39,921 nucleotides of DNA from Candidatus Hodarchaeota archaeon (GTDB lineage Archaea > Asgardarchaeota > Heimdallarchaeia > Hodarchaeales > YT1-039): NCBI GenBank assembly GCA_016840025.1, contig JAEOTF010000395.1, positions 1 through 39,921 of the forward strand, written 5' to 3'. The translations under genes were made by a program, and so were the position numbers. Shown here piece by piece: positions 16,772-25,623 of this stretch. The first letter of the stretch is position 1. Each line of letters starts with the position of its first letter. The notes below the pieces were generated by a model. That model did not search any database, was not told the origin of the DNA, and worked only from the letters and a program-made list of their open reading frames with translations.

Positions 16772-16780
16772 GATGATCAG
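16772..16780 (+). repeat. Right copy of the 9-base direct repeat, at the hyuB junction
   Basis: GATGATCAG repeats 15126-15134. It coincides with the exact point where similarity to hyuB begins. The intact hyuB has TTGTGATCAG at the matching place (14691-14700), so the core TGATCAG exists in both hyuB copies. Confidence 0.35.
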
Positions 16781-17035
16781 CACATCTCCGGGTAATATTT
16801 GATCAGCAGCAGCAAACAGGGCTTGAATGGTCATTTGAATCCCGGGACCCAAATGGGCGGGGATTGTCTCACTTTGTGAGATTAACATGCCTTCACCATC
16901 AAATAAGGCACAACTGATGTCTCTGCGATCTCGAATATTTGGACTAAATGCAGAAAGGCGTAGTCTTATTGCCATTTCCTCTGCTATCGCTGTGAAATAT
17001 TTACCTATAATTTGGAGTTGTGATTCACGAAACAT
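16774..17035 (-). pseudogene. Truncated 5' end of a second hyuB
   Basis: From the ATG at 17035, 87 codons align without gaps to the start of the intact hyuB, with 67 of 87 residues identical by eye. The match ends after GDVLI, and the frame then reads into the reversed end of the integrase gene (IFLNYFKIKFWRF). The missing 460 or so codons are not found in the window. The ribosome site (GAGG, eight bases before the ATG) and a TATA-like element upstream (17072-17079) are preserved, so it may still be transcribed. It is either a relic of a second hyu operon or of a hyuB copy carried or cut by the integrase element. Confidence 0.85.
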
Positions 17036-17071
17036 GCGCAATCCTCGAAAGTAGAATGCTAAAAAGCGAGC

Positions 17072-17079
17072 ATATAAAG
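17072..17079 (-). promoter_or_regulatory. TATA-like element of the truncated hyuB copy
   Basis: TTTATATG on the minus strand, about 37 bases before the preserved ATG. It suggests that the promoter of the broken gene has survived. Confidence 0.35.
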
Positions 17080-17140
17080 ATTTAAAGATATGTCTTCTTT
17101 ACTGTTCATTAAATGAATTTTGAAATTTCAAGGTGATAAA

Positions 17141-17764
17141 ATGCGTAGAATTCTTATTGGAACAGCTATCATATTACTGATCCTGTCAACGTTTGGAGTA
17201 GGCGCTAAACCCTCTGACATCTCTCTTATTAACCCCAGTTTTGAAAACTGGTCAGGTGGTTCCCCAGATGATTGGACAGAAACAGGTTCTGGCGATTTTA
17301 ATAACGATACTACAATGACTGTAGGATATTGTGCGAAATATAATAGTACAGATAACGGCCAATACGGGCGATTGGTGCAAACCCAAACAGGTACCTTTAC
17401 CCCGGGAGAAGCAGCTTCATTTTCTCTTTGGGTTTGGCAGGATATTGATTTTAATTTACAAGTCTTCATATATTTTTATGCAGGAGCTACACACGCTGGC
17501 AATAGTGGACAGTCACATGGTACCACTACTGGACAATGGGAAGAAATAACGGCGAATTTGCTTGTTCCTTTTCATGATCCAGTAGTAGATACTGTAGAAT
17601 TTCATATTTACATAGGAGATGCAACAGGTAACGCTTACGTTGATAATGCGACTATTAGCGGGGCAGGTTATCTGGATGAATTCAGTTTTTCCTCCACAGC
17701 AACAGCTATAATTGCCTCACCCCTAATGATTGCCCTTGGGGTAATTATTAGGAAAAAAAAATAG
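17141..17764 (+). CDS. Membrane-anchored surface protein with carbohydrate-binding-like domain
   Basis: I start at the ATG at 17141, which has AAGGTGAT just before it, and not at the upstream in-frame ATG. The product of about 207 residues has a signal peptide (RRILIGTAIILLILSTFGVGA), then NPSFENWSGGSPDDWTETGS, the typical opening of CBM4/9/22-like jelly-roll domains, which often bind sugars. The rest is beta-rich, ending in GNAYVDNATISG. A C-terminal hydrophobic helix (ATAIIASPLMIALGVII) and an RKKK tail anchor it in the membrane. Its layout matches the propeller protein at 9912. A terminator hairpin follows. Ligand unknown. Confidence 0.8.
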   Translation: MRRILIGTAIILLILSTFGVGAKPSDISLINPSFENWSGGSPDDWTETGSGDFNNDTTMTVGYCAKYNSTDNGQYGRLVQTQTGTFTPGEAASFSLWVWQDIDFNLQVFIYFYAGATHAGNSGQSHGTTTGQWEEITANLLVPFHDPVVDTVEFHIYIGDATGNAYVDNATISGAGYLDEFSFSSTATAIIASPLMIALGVIIRKKK

Positions 17765-17788
17765 TTTAGTGAAATTTTCAAGTATAAC

Positions 17789-17811
17789 ACCCCCTTTTTT
17801 AGGGGTTTTTT
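17789..17811 (+). terminator. Hairpin and T-run after the surface protein gene
   Basis: ACCCCC, a T6 loop, then AGGGGT and a run of six T, beginning 24 bases after the stop. It fits an intrinsic-type terminator; in archaea the T-run itself is the main signal. Confidence 0.6.
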
Positions 17812-17934
17812 CTGCAAATATGTCTTCACTTTAGTAGTAACTTTTTCAGACCGAGAATGTCTTGAATACATAAATTCTCACTAAAAAAATTGAAGATAGG
17901 TACCTTCTATTTGAAATTACAGGAAAGGATGCTT

Positions 17935-18411
17935 ATGGATATTCAACGAAAAAAAGCTGATTTAAGAAACAAGTTGGCAGTAACAAGGGAAGAGGTAATA
18001 GCTTCAATAAAAAACCTTTCTAAAAACGATTTAGAGAAAAAAATTTCCTCACTCCAGGAGTCTTGGACAATATTAGAAGTTATGAAACATCTTAATTCTG
18101 CTGAAAACGGTATGATCAGATTAATGCAAATGATTAAAGAAGGCGGTGGAGGAGTTCCTGAAGATTTTGACCTTGATCGTTATAATAAAAGACAGGTGGA
18201 AAAGCAAGCAGAATTATCTTTCGAGGAGACATTATTGGGGTTGGAAAAAAACCGTTCTATGCTGCTACAATTTATGGATGCTTTAGAAGCAGATGATTTT
18301 CAAAAAAAAGGGCGACATGGATCACTTAAAGTAATGACGATAGAAGAAATCATCAATAGGATAGCAGATCATGAAAACCATCATTTAACGAAAATTAAAG
18401 ATGTATTATAG
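17935..18411 (+). CDS. DinB-like four-helix protein
   Basis: The product (158 residues from the ATG at 17935, which has an AAGGA site) fits the DinB/YfiT superfamily of metal-binding four-helix bundles. It has SWTILEVMKHLNSAENGMIR in helix 2, with the first metal histidine, and ADHENHHLTKI at the C-terminus, with the paired histidines. Family members include thiol transferases dependent on mycothiol or bacillithiol and proteins of unknown role. No substrate can be read from the sequence. It lies alone between the surface protein and the transporter gene. Confidence 0.75.
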   Translation: MDIQRKKADLRNKLAVTREEVIASIKNLSKNDLEKKISSLQESWTILEVMKHLNSAENGMIRLMQMIKEGGGGVPEDFDLDRYNKRQVEKQAELSFEETLLGLEKNRSMLLQFMDALEADDFQKKGRHGSLKVMTIEEIINRIADHENHHLTKIKDVL

Positions 18412-18530
18412 TTTTGTCGTAAAAAGGTGCGTTATTACTTTTTTAGTATCCTCTTCCTTCAAGCCAAGAAAGTTTTGAATGAATTAACTTCAACTAATTA
18501 AATCAGACAATCACTTTTTTTGGAGGATTT

Positions 18531-19931
18531 ATGTACTTGACTTCTCCAGATTCCCAAGCTATAAAGACTAATTGGAAAAATATTTGGCTTTGGACAGCGT
18601 ATGACGCTGGAAACACTGTTTTCTCGATGGGTATAGTTTCCATGACTGTTCTGCAGTATTTTGAGTTATTGGGCATGCAAAATGGACATTCCTTTGGATT
18701 CTCGCATTTTATTGGCTCTACTGCGGTATCAATTTCAAATATTATTGTTGCTATTGCAATGCCTTTTCTTGGGGCTTATTCTGATCGCGCAGGGAGTAGA
18801 AAACCCTTTGTAATATTATTTGGCAGTTTATGTATTTTACTTACTGGAGCAGTGTTCTTATTCACTAATTTTTTGTTAGGAATCGTATTTTTCATCGCAG
18901 CTAATGTAACATATCAATGGGGTAACCTCTTTTACGATGCTATGCTACCTTATATCTCAGAAAAGAAAGAGATTGGCAGAGTGTCAAGTTTGGGGATTGC
19001 GATTGGTTATTTTGGCAGCTTAGCAGCGTTAGCACTGTTCTACTTTTTATCAGAAGTAATCTTTGGAGAACATACAGATCCTGATGAAGTTAAAGATGGT
19101 GTAGTAGCCAAAGCTGACATAATTCTAGGGGATTTACAGGGAATGTGGCTACTCTCTGCTATTGGGTTTCTTCTTATTGCAATACCTTTCCTTTTATGCC
19201 ATGAACAGACTCAAAAACGTAAAATTCCTTTTAGGGCACTTTTTTCTGACTCAGTAAAAGAACTAGTCGATACTGCGAAGGAGATTAGACAATATCCCGA
19301 TATGTTGAAGTTTGTAGTTGCTTACTTTATTATCTCTGATGCGGTTAACACTATTATTCTTGCAATGAAAGACGTTGCTCAAAATGGGTTGGAAATGGAC
19401 ACTACTGAAGTTACGATCCTTCTTGGAATAGGTGTGGGAGCAAGTATTCTAATTAGTTACTTTTATGGTCCAATCGCAGATAAAAAAGGACCTAAATTTA
19501 CTTGGATCGCAGTAGTGGGACCAGCTTGGATGTTTGCACTTGTGTGTTTTCTGATAGCTGGACAAGACCCAATACCAAAAAGCGTGCTTTATCTTGGAGC
19601 TTTCGCAGTTGGTGGTTCGATGGGGGGTACATGGGTAGTGGGACGCCAATACGTCATTGAATTGGCACCACCTGATAAAGTGGCACAATATTTCGGGTTT
19701 CAAAAATTAGCAGGAAAAGTATCTGCATCTATTGGACCTATTCTCTTTTCTGCAGCATTAAATCTTGGCTTTTTCCTAGATTTCTCTGATTGGAATGCGT
19801 ATCGGTTGGCAATCTTCTCATTATTACTCTTTTTCATTGCTGGATATTTGATATTCCTAACACTTCGAGATTACCATTCAAACTATCTCCAAGGAGAAAG
19901 AGGTCCCTTCATTCCCAATAAAAACGAGTAG
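18531..19931 (+). CDS. MFS transporter, UMF1/Atg22-like family
   Basis: The 466-residue integral membrane protein has about twelve hydrophobic spans. The N-terminal AYDAGNTVFSMGIVSM after LWTAYD is characteristic of the UMF1/Atg22-like major facilitator family, whose eukaryotic members export amino acids from the vacuole. The MFS motif A variant GAYSDRAGSRKPF follows span 2, and a second copy, GPIADKKGPKF, opens the C-terminal half. A GGAGG site lies five bases before the ATG. Substrate unknown. It stands alone, convergent with the hydrogenase operon. Confidence 0.87.
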   Translation: MYLTSPDSQAIKTNWKNIWLWTAYDAGNTVFSMGIVSMTVLQYFELLGMQNGHSFGFSHFIGSTAVSISNIIVAIAMPFLGAYSDRAGSRKPFVILFGSLCILLTGAVFLFTNFLLGIVFFIAANVTYQWGNLFYDAMLPYISEKKEIGRVSSLGIAIGYFGSLAALALFYFLSEVIFGEHTDPDEVKDGVVAKADIILGDLQGMWLLSAIGFLLIAIPFLLCHEQTQKRKIPFRALFSDSVKELVDTAKEIRQYPDMLKFVVAYFIISDAVNTIILAMKDVAQNGLEMDTTEVTILLGIGVGASILISYFYGPIADKKGPKFTWIAVVGPAWMFALVCFLIAGQDPIPKSVLYLGAFAVGGSMGGTWVVGRQYVIELAPPDKVAQYFGFQKLAGKVSASIGPILFSAALNLGFFLDFSDWNAYRLAIFSLLLFFIAGYLIFLTLRDYHSNYLQGERGPFIPNKNE

Positions 19932-20016
19932 TATAAGTGAGGTTGTAATCGAAACCTTCCTCTTCTCTTATTTTTTTCAATTTCGGAAATAGCGGCTAAT
20001 ATGAGCTTGTTGATTT

Positions 20017-21450
20017 CTACTCAAATTTATTGTGGGAAACTGTTCGTACATGACCATTTTCATCAAAAATATCAATAATTAACGGCATTTTACCTTTAAT
20101 TGTATGAGCGGCACACGTTAGACAAGGATCATAAGCCCGTACAGCCATCTCAACCCGATTAAGCATGCCATCTTCTGAAATGCCGTTGTTAAGGCAGCTT
20201 TCTGCGACTTGTTTCACCGAGCTATTGATGCCCAAATTGTTATGCACTGTTGCTACAATTAGGTTAGCCTTCCGAACTCTGCCATTAGAATCTGCTTTAT
20301 AGTGATGAATCAATGTACCACGTGGAGCTTCCACGATACCCACTCCTTCTCCAGCTTTGATTTTAACTTTTTCATGAACGTGGGTATTAGTGATTTCAGA
20401 ATGCTCTAGGAGTTCTATCGCCCTTTCAACGGAGTACAGCAGCTCTATCAGTCTGGTTACATGATATAGGAAGGTATAATGAGTGGGGCGCCCGAATTGT
20501 TCTTTAAATGCACCTAAAGCCTCATTTGCATGTTCAGTAGTAATTTTATCGGCTATGTTGATCCGTGCGAGTGGTCCCACCCTGTAAATTCCAGCAGGCC
20601 ACCCAAGTGATTTATAATATGGAAATTTCAAGTATGTGAAGTCAGCAGTTCGCTCTGCAATATAACTATCATACATATCGGGTCTGAATTCCGCCAGATG
20701 ACCACCATCACTGCCTAAAACCCTAACTAATCCCGAATAGAAATTTAACGTGCCATCTGTTTTTATTGTGCCCATATATCCTGTGTGAGTAGTACTATCC
20801 AATTGCAGTATATCCTCTAAACCATTCATCACAGTTTGACCCATTTCTAGTGTATTCAGTGCTAGTGGCAGAATTTCTTTAGTTTGTTCCAATAATTGCT
20901 GTTGATCGTCAAACCCTAATGGATGACTCATACCACCAGGGATAGCGGAAACAGGATGAATTGCTTTACCGCCTATAGTACGGATAATTGTTTGACCCAC
21001 AGCACGCATCTTAATGGCGTCTTTGACAGTTTTTGTATTACTACTAAGAAGTCCAAACAAGTTTCTCTCGGGAACTGGGGTGTCGGGACCTAAAACAAGA
21101 TCGGGGGCTGCTAAAAAGAAAAAGTGGAGTGCATGAGATTGAATAAACTGACCCATATGCATTAATTCCCGTAATAATTTTGCGGTTTCTGGAATTTCCA
21201 TCTCGAAGAGATGATCTGTGGCTTTAGCAGCAGCAAGGTGGTGAGATACGGGACAAATTCCGCATGCACGAGTCGTAATTCTGGGAGTTTCGTGAACCAT
21301 GCGACCTTCTAGGTATTTCTCAAATCCCTTGAATTCTAAGACATGAAAATGCGCATCTTTCACATGACCATCTTTTATAAATAGACTGATACGTGCATTA
21401 CCCTCGATTCGAGTTACTGGATTAATCTGGTAAACCTTTTCAGCAGTCAT
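20017..21450 (-). CDS. mvhA: [NiFe] hydrogenase large subunit, Mvh (group 3c) type
   Basis: The large subunit carries both nickel-binding motifs: L1 RACGICPVSHHLA near residue 62 and L2 DPCLTCAAH near the C-terminus. It is followed by 28 residues that would be removed by a maturation endopeptidase after the histidine. All four cysteines are present, with no selenocysteine split. The start is the ATG at 21450, since a GGAGGTAAG site lies before it within the end of mvhG; the ATG at 21465 precedes that site. It is last in the hdrA-mvhG-mvhA operon, one base after mvhG. It oxidises or makes H2 in the cytoplasm and feeds the small subunit. No hyp or protease gene is nearby. Confidence 0.92.
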   Translation of the reverse strand: MTAEKVYQINPVTRIEGNARISLFIKDGHVKDAHFHVLEFKGFEKYLEGRMVHETPRITTRACGICPVSHHLAAAKATDHLFEMEIPETAKLLRELMHMGQFIQSHALHFFFLAAPDLVLGPDTPVPERNLFGLLSSNTKTVKDAIKMRAVGQTIIRTIGGKAIHPVSAIPGGMSHPLGFDDQQQLLEQTKEILPLALNTLEMGQTVMNGLEDILQLDSTTHTGYMGTIKTDGTLNFYSGLVRVLGSDGGHLAEFRPDMYDSYIAERTADFTYLKFPYYKSLGWPAGIYRVGPLARINIADKITTEHANEALGAFKEQFGRPTHYTFLYHVTRLIELLYSVERAIELLEHSEITNTHVHEKVKIKAGEGVGIVEAPRGTLIHHYKADSNGRVRKANLIVATVHNNLGINSSVKQVAESCLNNGISEDGMLNRVEMAVRAYDPCLTCAAHTIKGKMPLIIDIFDENGHVRTVSHNKFE

Positions 21451-21451
21451 A

Positions 21452-22354
21452 TTACTTACCTCCATTTTTTAACTGGATTTTTGCCTTTAAAATCGTAGAA
21501 TGGGCCAAACTAAAGCGGTAAGCTGTGCCTATCAAGTCTTCTCGTTCAGCAAGGATACCTACTGGTAATAATGAAGCTAAGGCATTGATAGTAATGCAGC
21601 CTTGATCTCGTGCAGCCTTTGGTGGTCCCATGCATCCTCGACAGGGCATGTCTACGGAAAGACATCTTCCACCACAGCCAGCTTTCGTGACTGGACCTAA
21701 ACAAAGGACGCCATGTTCCAAGAAACATGTATTCTTATCCAAATCCACTTCGATTGTGTGGAAAATATCAAAACTCAAGAACTCCCGTTGTGGAATTAAC
21801 ATACGTTCATGAATTCGATTGCATTCGGAACAGAGGTTTTTATTTGGTTCTTTAATCGGTCGTCCCTTTAGAATGTCCTTTAAACCCGATTCGATTAACT
21901 TAGGAACGGGTGGACATCCAGGGATGGCATAATCGACCTTAATTACATCTTCAACGGCTTTTACTGCAGGTAAGAGTTTAGGAACATCTGTAGGTATACT
22001 TCCACTCGTAGTAATCTCCGCGGAAACATAGCTCGTTTTTAGTACATTTTCAGCATCCTGTAAATTTCGTAGAGCATTAATTCCGCCAAAACATGCACAT
22101 GAACCTAGTGTGACAATGATGTCTGCGTTTTCCCGCGCCATCCTAACAGTCTCAACATCATGGTCATTTGCTACGCAGCCTTCCACAATGCAAACAGCTA
22201 CATGGTCAAGTTTTTTAACATCCATAAGGGTTGTACTGTATTCTAAATTAAATCTTTTAAAAACTTCAAGTAGTTCTTCTCCCAAGTCTAAAAAGGAAAT
22301 TGAACAGCCGCTACACCCAGTTAAACCAACCATAGCCAGAGATGTCTTTTTCAT
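21452..22354 (-). CDS. mvhG: [NiFe] hydrogenase small subunit, Mvh type
   Basis: The 300-residue small subunit has the cysteine pattern of three iron-sulfur clusters: GLTGCSGCS at the N-terminus (C14, C17), GSCACFGG, AIPGCPPVP, and then CSECNR, CLEHGVLCLGPVTKAGCGG and CRGCMGPP in the C-terminal half. There is no twin-arginine signal, so it stays in the cytoplasm, as expected of group 3 enzymes. It transfers electrons from the Ni-Fe site of MvhA to the MvhD portion of the fused HdrA. It lies four bases after hdrA and one base before mvhA. Confidence 0.92.
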   Translation of the reverse strand: MKKTSLAMVGLTGCSGCSISFLDLGEELLEVFKRFNLEYSTTLMDVKKLDHVAVCIVEGCVANDHDVETVRMARENADIIVTLGSCACFGGINALRNLQDAENVLKTSYVSAEITTSGSIPTDVPKLLPAVKAVEDVIKVDYAIPGCPPVPKLIESGLKDILKGRPIKEPNKNLCSECNRIHERMLIPQREFLSFDIFHTIEVDLDKNTCFLEHGVLCLGPVTKAGCGGRCLSVDMPCRGCMGPPKAARDQGCITINALASLLPVGILAEREDLIGTAYRFSLAHSTILKAKIQLKNGGK

Positions 22355-22358
22355 ATAA

Positions 22359-24686
22359 TCACCTTGAAATAGAATCCAGTTTTACAAAAAAGTTATTGAT
22401 TTCTTCATCAAATCGTCTAATTTCCATCGGAGACGTCCAAATGACCTTCACTCGCTCAGGATTTATGCCTGTTGAAAGTAATAAAGGATTTAACATGTCT
22501 ATCCTTCGTTCAAGATCATAATTTCCTCCAATATATGCACAACTATTCTCATGACAACCACCAACAAAAACGCCGTCAAATCCCTTCTCAAAGGCTTCTA
22601 AAACGAATTGAGTATCAATACGACCTGTGCATGGGGCCCTAACAATCATAAAGCCCAACGGATAGCTGTTACCTGAAAGGCCGATATTATCAGCGGCTTC
22701 ATATCCACAAGATTTGCATAGAAAAGCAAGTACTTTTTTCCCTCCGTTAGGCGGCTGATATTTCGACAATATATCGATATGACTTCTGAAATATTCATTG
22801 TTATAATAGAGTAAATCACGTGCCCCTGTAGGGCAAGCAGTGACACAGTTGCCACACCCACGGCAGAGCGACTCATCTACAATAGATAGCATTCGCCCTT
22901 CATCAATGGAAGCCGCATGAAACAAACATGTCTTGACACAGGTGTTACACATTCCACAAAGTTCCTCATCCACTTCTGAGATAAAAACAGGAATTCTTAC
23001 CTGAGCTTCACCAAGGAGGGATGTTATTGATGTTACGACCGAGTCAGCGTCGGAAATAGCCTGAGTAATAGTTCGTGGACCCAAACAAGCTCCTGCTAGA
23101 AATTTACCCTTATCATGAGTAGCCACAGGATTCAATAAGATATCCTCTTCCCTAAAAAAGCCCTCTGGAGTTCGTTCTAAACCAAGAATTACCCGTAATT
23201 CATCAGAATCTGGAAGCTTGGGTTTTATCCCTGTAGCTAAAACTATCTGATCGACTGGAAGATCTATAGATCCTCCGCCGATACTGATTTTAAGGTATTT
23301 CTGACCGTTGTTTTCATTATATTCTGGGATATTCCGTATCCACTCTGTATTGGGCAACTGTTGAGTCATTTTTAGGTATTCGTCCCCAAATTTCCCACTT
23401 GCAAACAGATCCCGATAAAAGACATAGATCCTACTATCTGGTAATTTATGCCGTGTTTGTCTAACTGCAGAGGCAGTTGCGAGGCAACAATAAACTGAAC
23501 AATAGGGAGCATCTCTCTGTCTAGATCCAACGCAAAGAACAAACGCCATCGTTTCTGGAGATTTTTCATCCGACAATTTCTTGATCTCCCCATCGAAAAT
23601 GCCATCAGCTGCTAGTAGACGTTCGTACTCTTCCAATGTCATGACGTCGGGAGACCCATAACCAAATTCACCTAATTTTGGCTTATATGTATCATAACCC
23701 ATAGCGGTAACAATCGCGCCTGTACTAATTTCGTACTCTTTCAATTTATCATTGAAATTGATCGCATCACTAGGGCATGCCTTAACACAGGGCTGGGTGC
23801 ATTCGTTCACGCAAAAATCAATTGTAGATTCATTAATGAAACAACTCCGGGGATGAATATCAAAAGTAGGCATGTAAATGGCTTTTCTCGAAACCAAGCT
23901 GAAATTGAACTCATCACCTATCTCTTGGACACATGCTTTTTGGCATTTCCCGCAAAATGTGCATTTATCTGGATCAACATATCTTGGACGCTCGTGTATT
24001 GTTACTTTATAATCCCCCACACGCCCCTTCACTTCTGTAACTTCCGAAAAAGTATGTACCTTGACATTTTTCGAAGAAAGGACTTTGCTGATCGTTGGTG
24101 ACAGGGCACAAAAACTACATTCATCTCGTGGGAATGTTTTGGAGAAACGGAGCTGGGTACCGCCTAGAAATGGACTTTTTTCTACTAAATGTACTTCATA
24201 ATCTAATTCAGTAAAGCGAGAGGCTATTCTCGTTCCTGCAACCCCTCCTCCAATAATCGTGACGCTTCTTTTTGCAGGTATTTTTTTCAATTCAAAGGGT
24301 TTGCTATGCTTGATCGATTCTATTGTGGCTGAAGTTAGGACAGAAGCTTTTTTGGTTGCCTCGTCCTTGTCTATACTGTGAACCCATGCTGAATGCTCTC
24401 TTATATTCGCAAAACCTAGCTTACCTGGGTTTACACCGACTTCTTTAGTAAGGTCACGAAAAATCGCTTCGTAATGGGTTGGAGAACACGCTGCTATAAC
24501 AACAGCATTAATACTGTCTTTTTGTATAGAATCCTTGATGTGTTGATATCCTTCAGAAGAACATAAAGAATTATGGATTGAAGAATGAGCTATAAGGTGC
24601 TTAACTCCGTTTTTTATTTCATCAAGGTCAAGATTATTGCCAATCTCTCCGCGACAACGACAAAAAAATACCCCGATTGAATCCAT
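22359..24686 (-). CDS. hdrA: HdrA-MvhD fusion: FAD electron-bifurcation subunit with hydrogenase linker
   Basis: The 775-residue protein is HdrA with MvhD fused at its C-terminus. In order: C9-R-C11 motif and N-terminal domain, FAD-binding IIGGGVAG (144-151), the CSFCA region near 190, a ferredoxin block (CTFCGKCQKAC, 242-252), NECTQPCVKACP, the thioredoxin-reductase-like FAD core, two [4Fe-4S] sites (CGMCNTCVKTC 577-587; CRGCGNCVTAC 608-618), then the MvhD domain (about 650-770) with CKSC, APCTGR and GCHENSC. HdrA splits electrons between a high-potential acceptor and ferredoxin; MvhD links it to the hydrogenase. HdrB and HdrC are absent here. A TATA-like ATTATAAT lies about 70 bases upstream (24757-24764). 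Confidence 0.9.
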   Translation of the reverse strand: MDSIGVFFCRCRGEIGNNLDLDEIKNGVKHLIAHSSIHNSLCSSEGYQHIKDSIQKDSINAVVIAACSPTHYEAIFRDLTKEVGVNPGKLGFANIREHSAWVHSIDKDEATKKASVLTSATIESIKHSKPFELKKIPAKRSVTIIGGGVAGTRIASRFTELDYEVHLVEKSPFLGGTQLRFSKTFPRDECSFCALSPTISKVLSSKNVKVHTFSEVTEVKGRVGDYKVTIHERPRYVDPDKCTFCGKCQKACVQEIGDEFNFSLVSRKAIYMPTFDIHPRSCFINESTIDFCVNECTQPCVKACPSDAINFNDKLKEYEISTGAIVTAMGYDTYKPKLGEFGYGSPDVMTLEEYERLLAADGIFDGEIKKLSDEKSPETMAFVLCVGSRQRDAPYCSVYCCLATASAVRQTRHKLPDSRIYVFYRDLFASGKFGDEYLKMTQQLPNTEWIRNIPEYNENNGQKYLKISIGGGSIDLPVDQIVLATGIKPKLPDSDELRVILGLERTPEGFFREEDILLNPVATHDKGKFLAGACLGPRTITQAISDADSVVTSITSLLGEAQVRIPVFISEVDEELCGMCNTCVKTCLFHAASIDEGRMLSIVDESLCRGCGNCVTACPTGARDLLYYNNEYFRSHIDILSKYQPPNGGKKVLAFLCKSCGYEAADNIGLSGNSYPLGFMIVRAPCTGRIDTQFVLEAFEKGFDGVFVGGCHENSCAYIGGNYDLERRIDMLNPLLLSTGINPERVKVIWTSPMEIRRFDEEINNFFVKLDSISR

Positions 24687-24756
24687 TATCTAACATCTCT
24701 TTTTTTAATTTATTCCTTATTAGTGATGATTGATCGTGAAAGAGCGAGCTATTTCT

Positions 24757-24764
24757 ATTATAAT
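24757..24764 (-). promoter_or_regulatory. TATA-like element of the hdrA-mvhGA operon
   Basis: ATTATAAT, the same on both strands; it would place the start near 24730 and give a leader of about 45 bases. Confidence 0.35.
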
Positions 24765-24879
24765 ATCTTCTATAGAGTTAAATAATTGCTATAGCTATCG
24801 TAGCTAAAATAATTAGCCGAATATTGTTAATGATTTCTAGTGAAAATGGCTGCATATTGATGGAGTTTTCTCTATAAAC

Positions 24880-25542
24880 CTAACTAATTTCCTTAATTTT
24901 TCGCATCAACTCGTCCGTTTGCCTTCCTACCCGTTTTTTTAAGGAAGTTTCAATAGCTGCGAGAATCCTTGCTAATGAAGTTTCGTCTTCAATATTTCTA
25001 AGCCTTTCTCGGGACTTTGCTTCCTCAATTACGTTACTCCCTAAACTCTTACCCAAAATAGATGTTAACAGCTTTTCAATCTTCTCAAACCGTTCCTCGG
25101 GTGTTTTAGCTAAGAATCTCGAGCTTACGTCTTTAATTACCTTACTTAGCCTCGATTCGAATGCTATTTTCTCCACATCATCTAAAACAATCATGTAAGA
25201 GGTATTTAAATTATAGAGGTTTATTACCGCGATGAATTCCTGACTAATTCTTTCCAGTAATTCATGACAATAATCGGTCTTGATTCCTTCAGGTACGTCT
25301 AAAACGAATATATAATCGCTTTTTTTTGTCATATATAGCGATTTATCCCCCATACTCATTCTATCCAGTTTATTTGACCCTAATTCCTGGCTAAAGGTAA
25401 ATATTGCCGAAATAAAAGATGCAAACAGATCTTCAGATACTGATGTAGAACTACGGGCCTGAGCATGATATAAGCACAGTCCTGTATCACTGGCTAGAAT
25501 CAGTATTTCCCTAATTACTCTAGAGTCTAAATTTAGAGTCAT
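24880..25542 (-). CDS. Small protein with longin-like N-terminal domain
   Basis: The 220-residue product begins with alternating strands and a helix (VIREILILASDTGLCLYH, a following SEDLFASFISAIFTFSQEL helix, then KSLYMTKKSDYIFVLDV), the order seen in longin and related trafficking domains, abundant in Asgard archaea. Residues 140-220 are charged helices (FEKIEKLLTSILGK, KRVGRQTDELMRKIKEIS), which could form a coil or bind a small GTPase. There is no membrane segment or signal peptide. It lies between the hydrogenase operon and the radical SAM gene, all on the minus strand. The domain call rests on pattern only; Roadblock-type is the alternative. Confidence 0.55.
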   Translation of the reverse strand: MTLNLDSRVIREILILASDTGLCLYHAQARSSTSVSEDLFASFISAIFTFSQELGSNKLDRMSMGDKSLYMTKKSDYIFVLDVPEGIKTDYCHELLERISQEFIAVINLYNLNTSYMIVLDDVEKIAFESRLSKVIKDVSSRFLAKTPEERFEKIEKLLTSILGKSLGSNVIEEAKSRERLRNIEDETSLARILAAIETSLKKRVGRQTDELMRKIKEIS

Positions 25543-25623
25543 GGAGACTCCCTTTTCTTTTTATCTTTGCTCTTGTATTATATTATAAGTCTCTTGTTGC
25601 CTTATTTAAAAAGCTAGCCAAAA

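Noticed and set aside
17128..17469. Minus-strand frame of 113 codons
   Set aside because: Antisense to the surface protein gene, which has a signal peptide, ribosome site and membrane anchor; the antisense product has no such support.
20017..24686. Selenocysteine variant of the hydrogenase or HdrA
   Set aside because: All expected cysteines of L2 and of the iron-sulfur motifs are encoded as Cys in unbroken frames, so no UGA recoding is needed.
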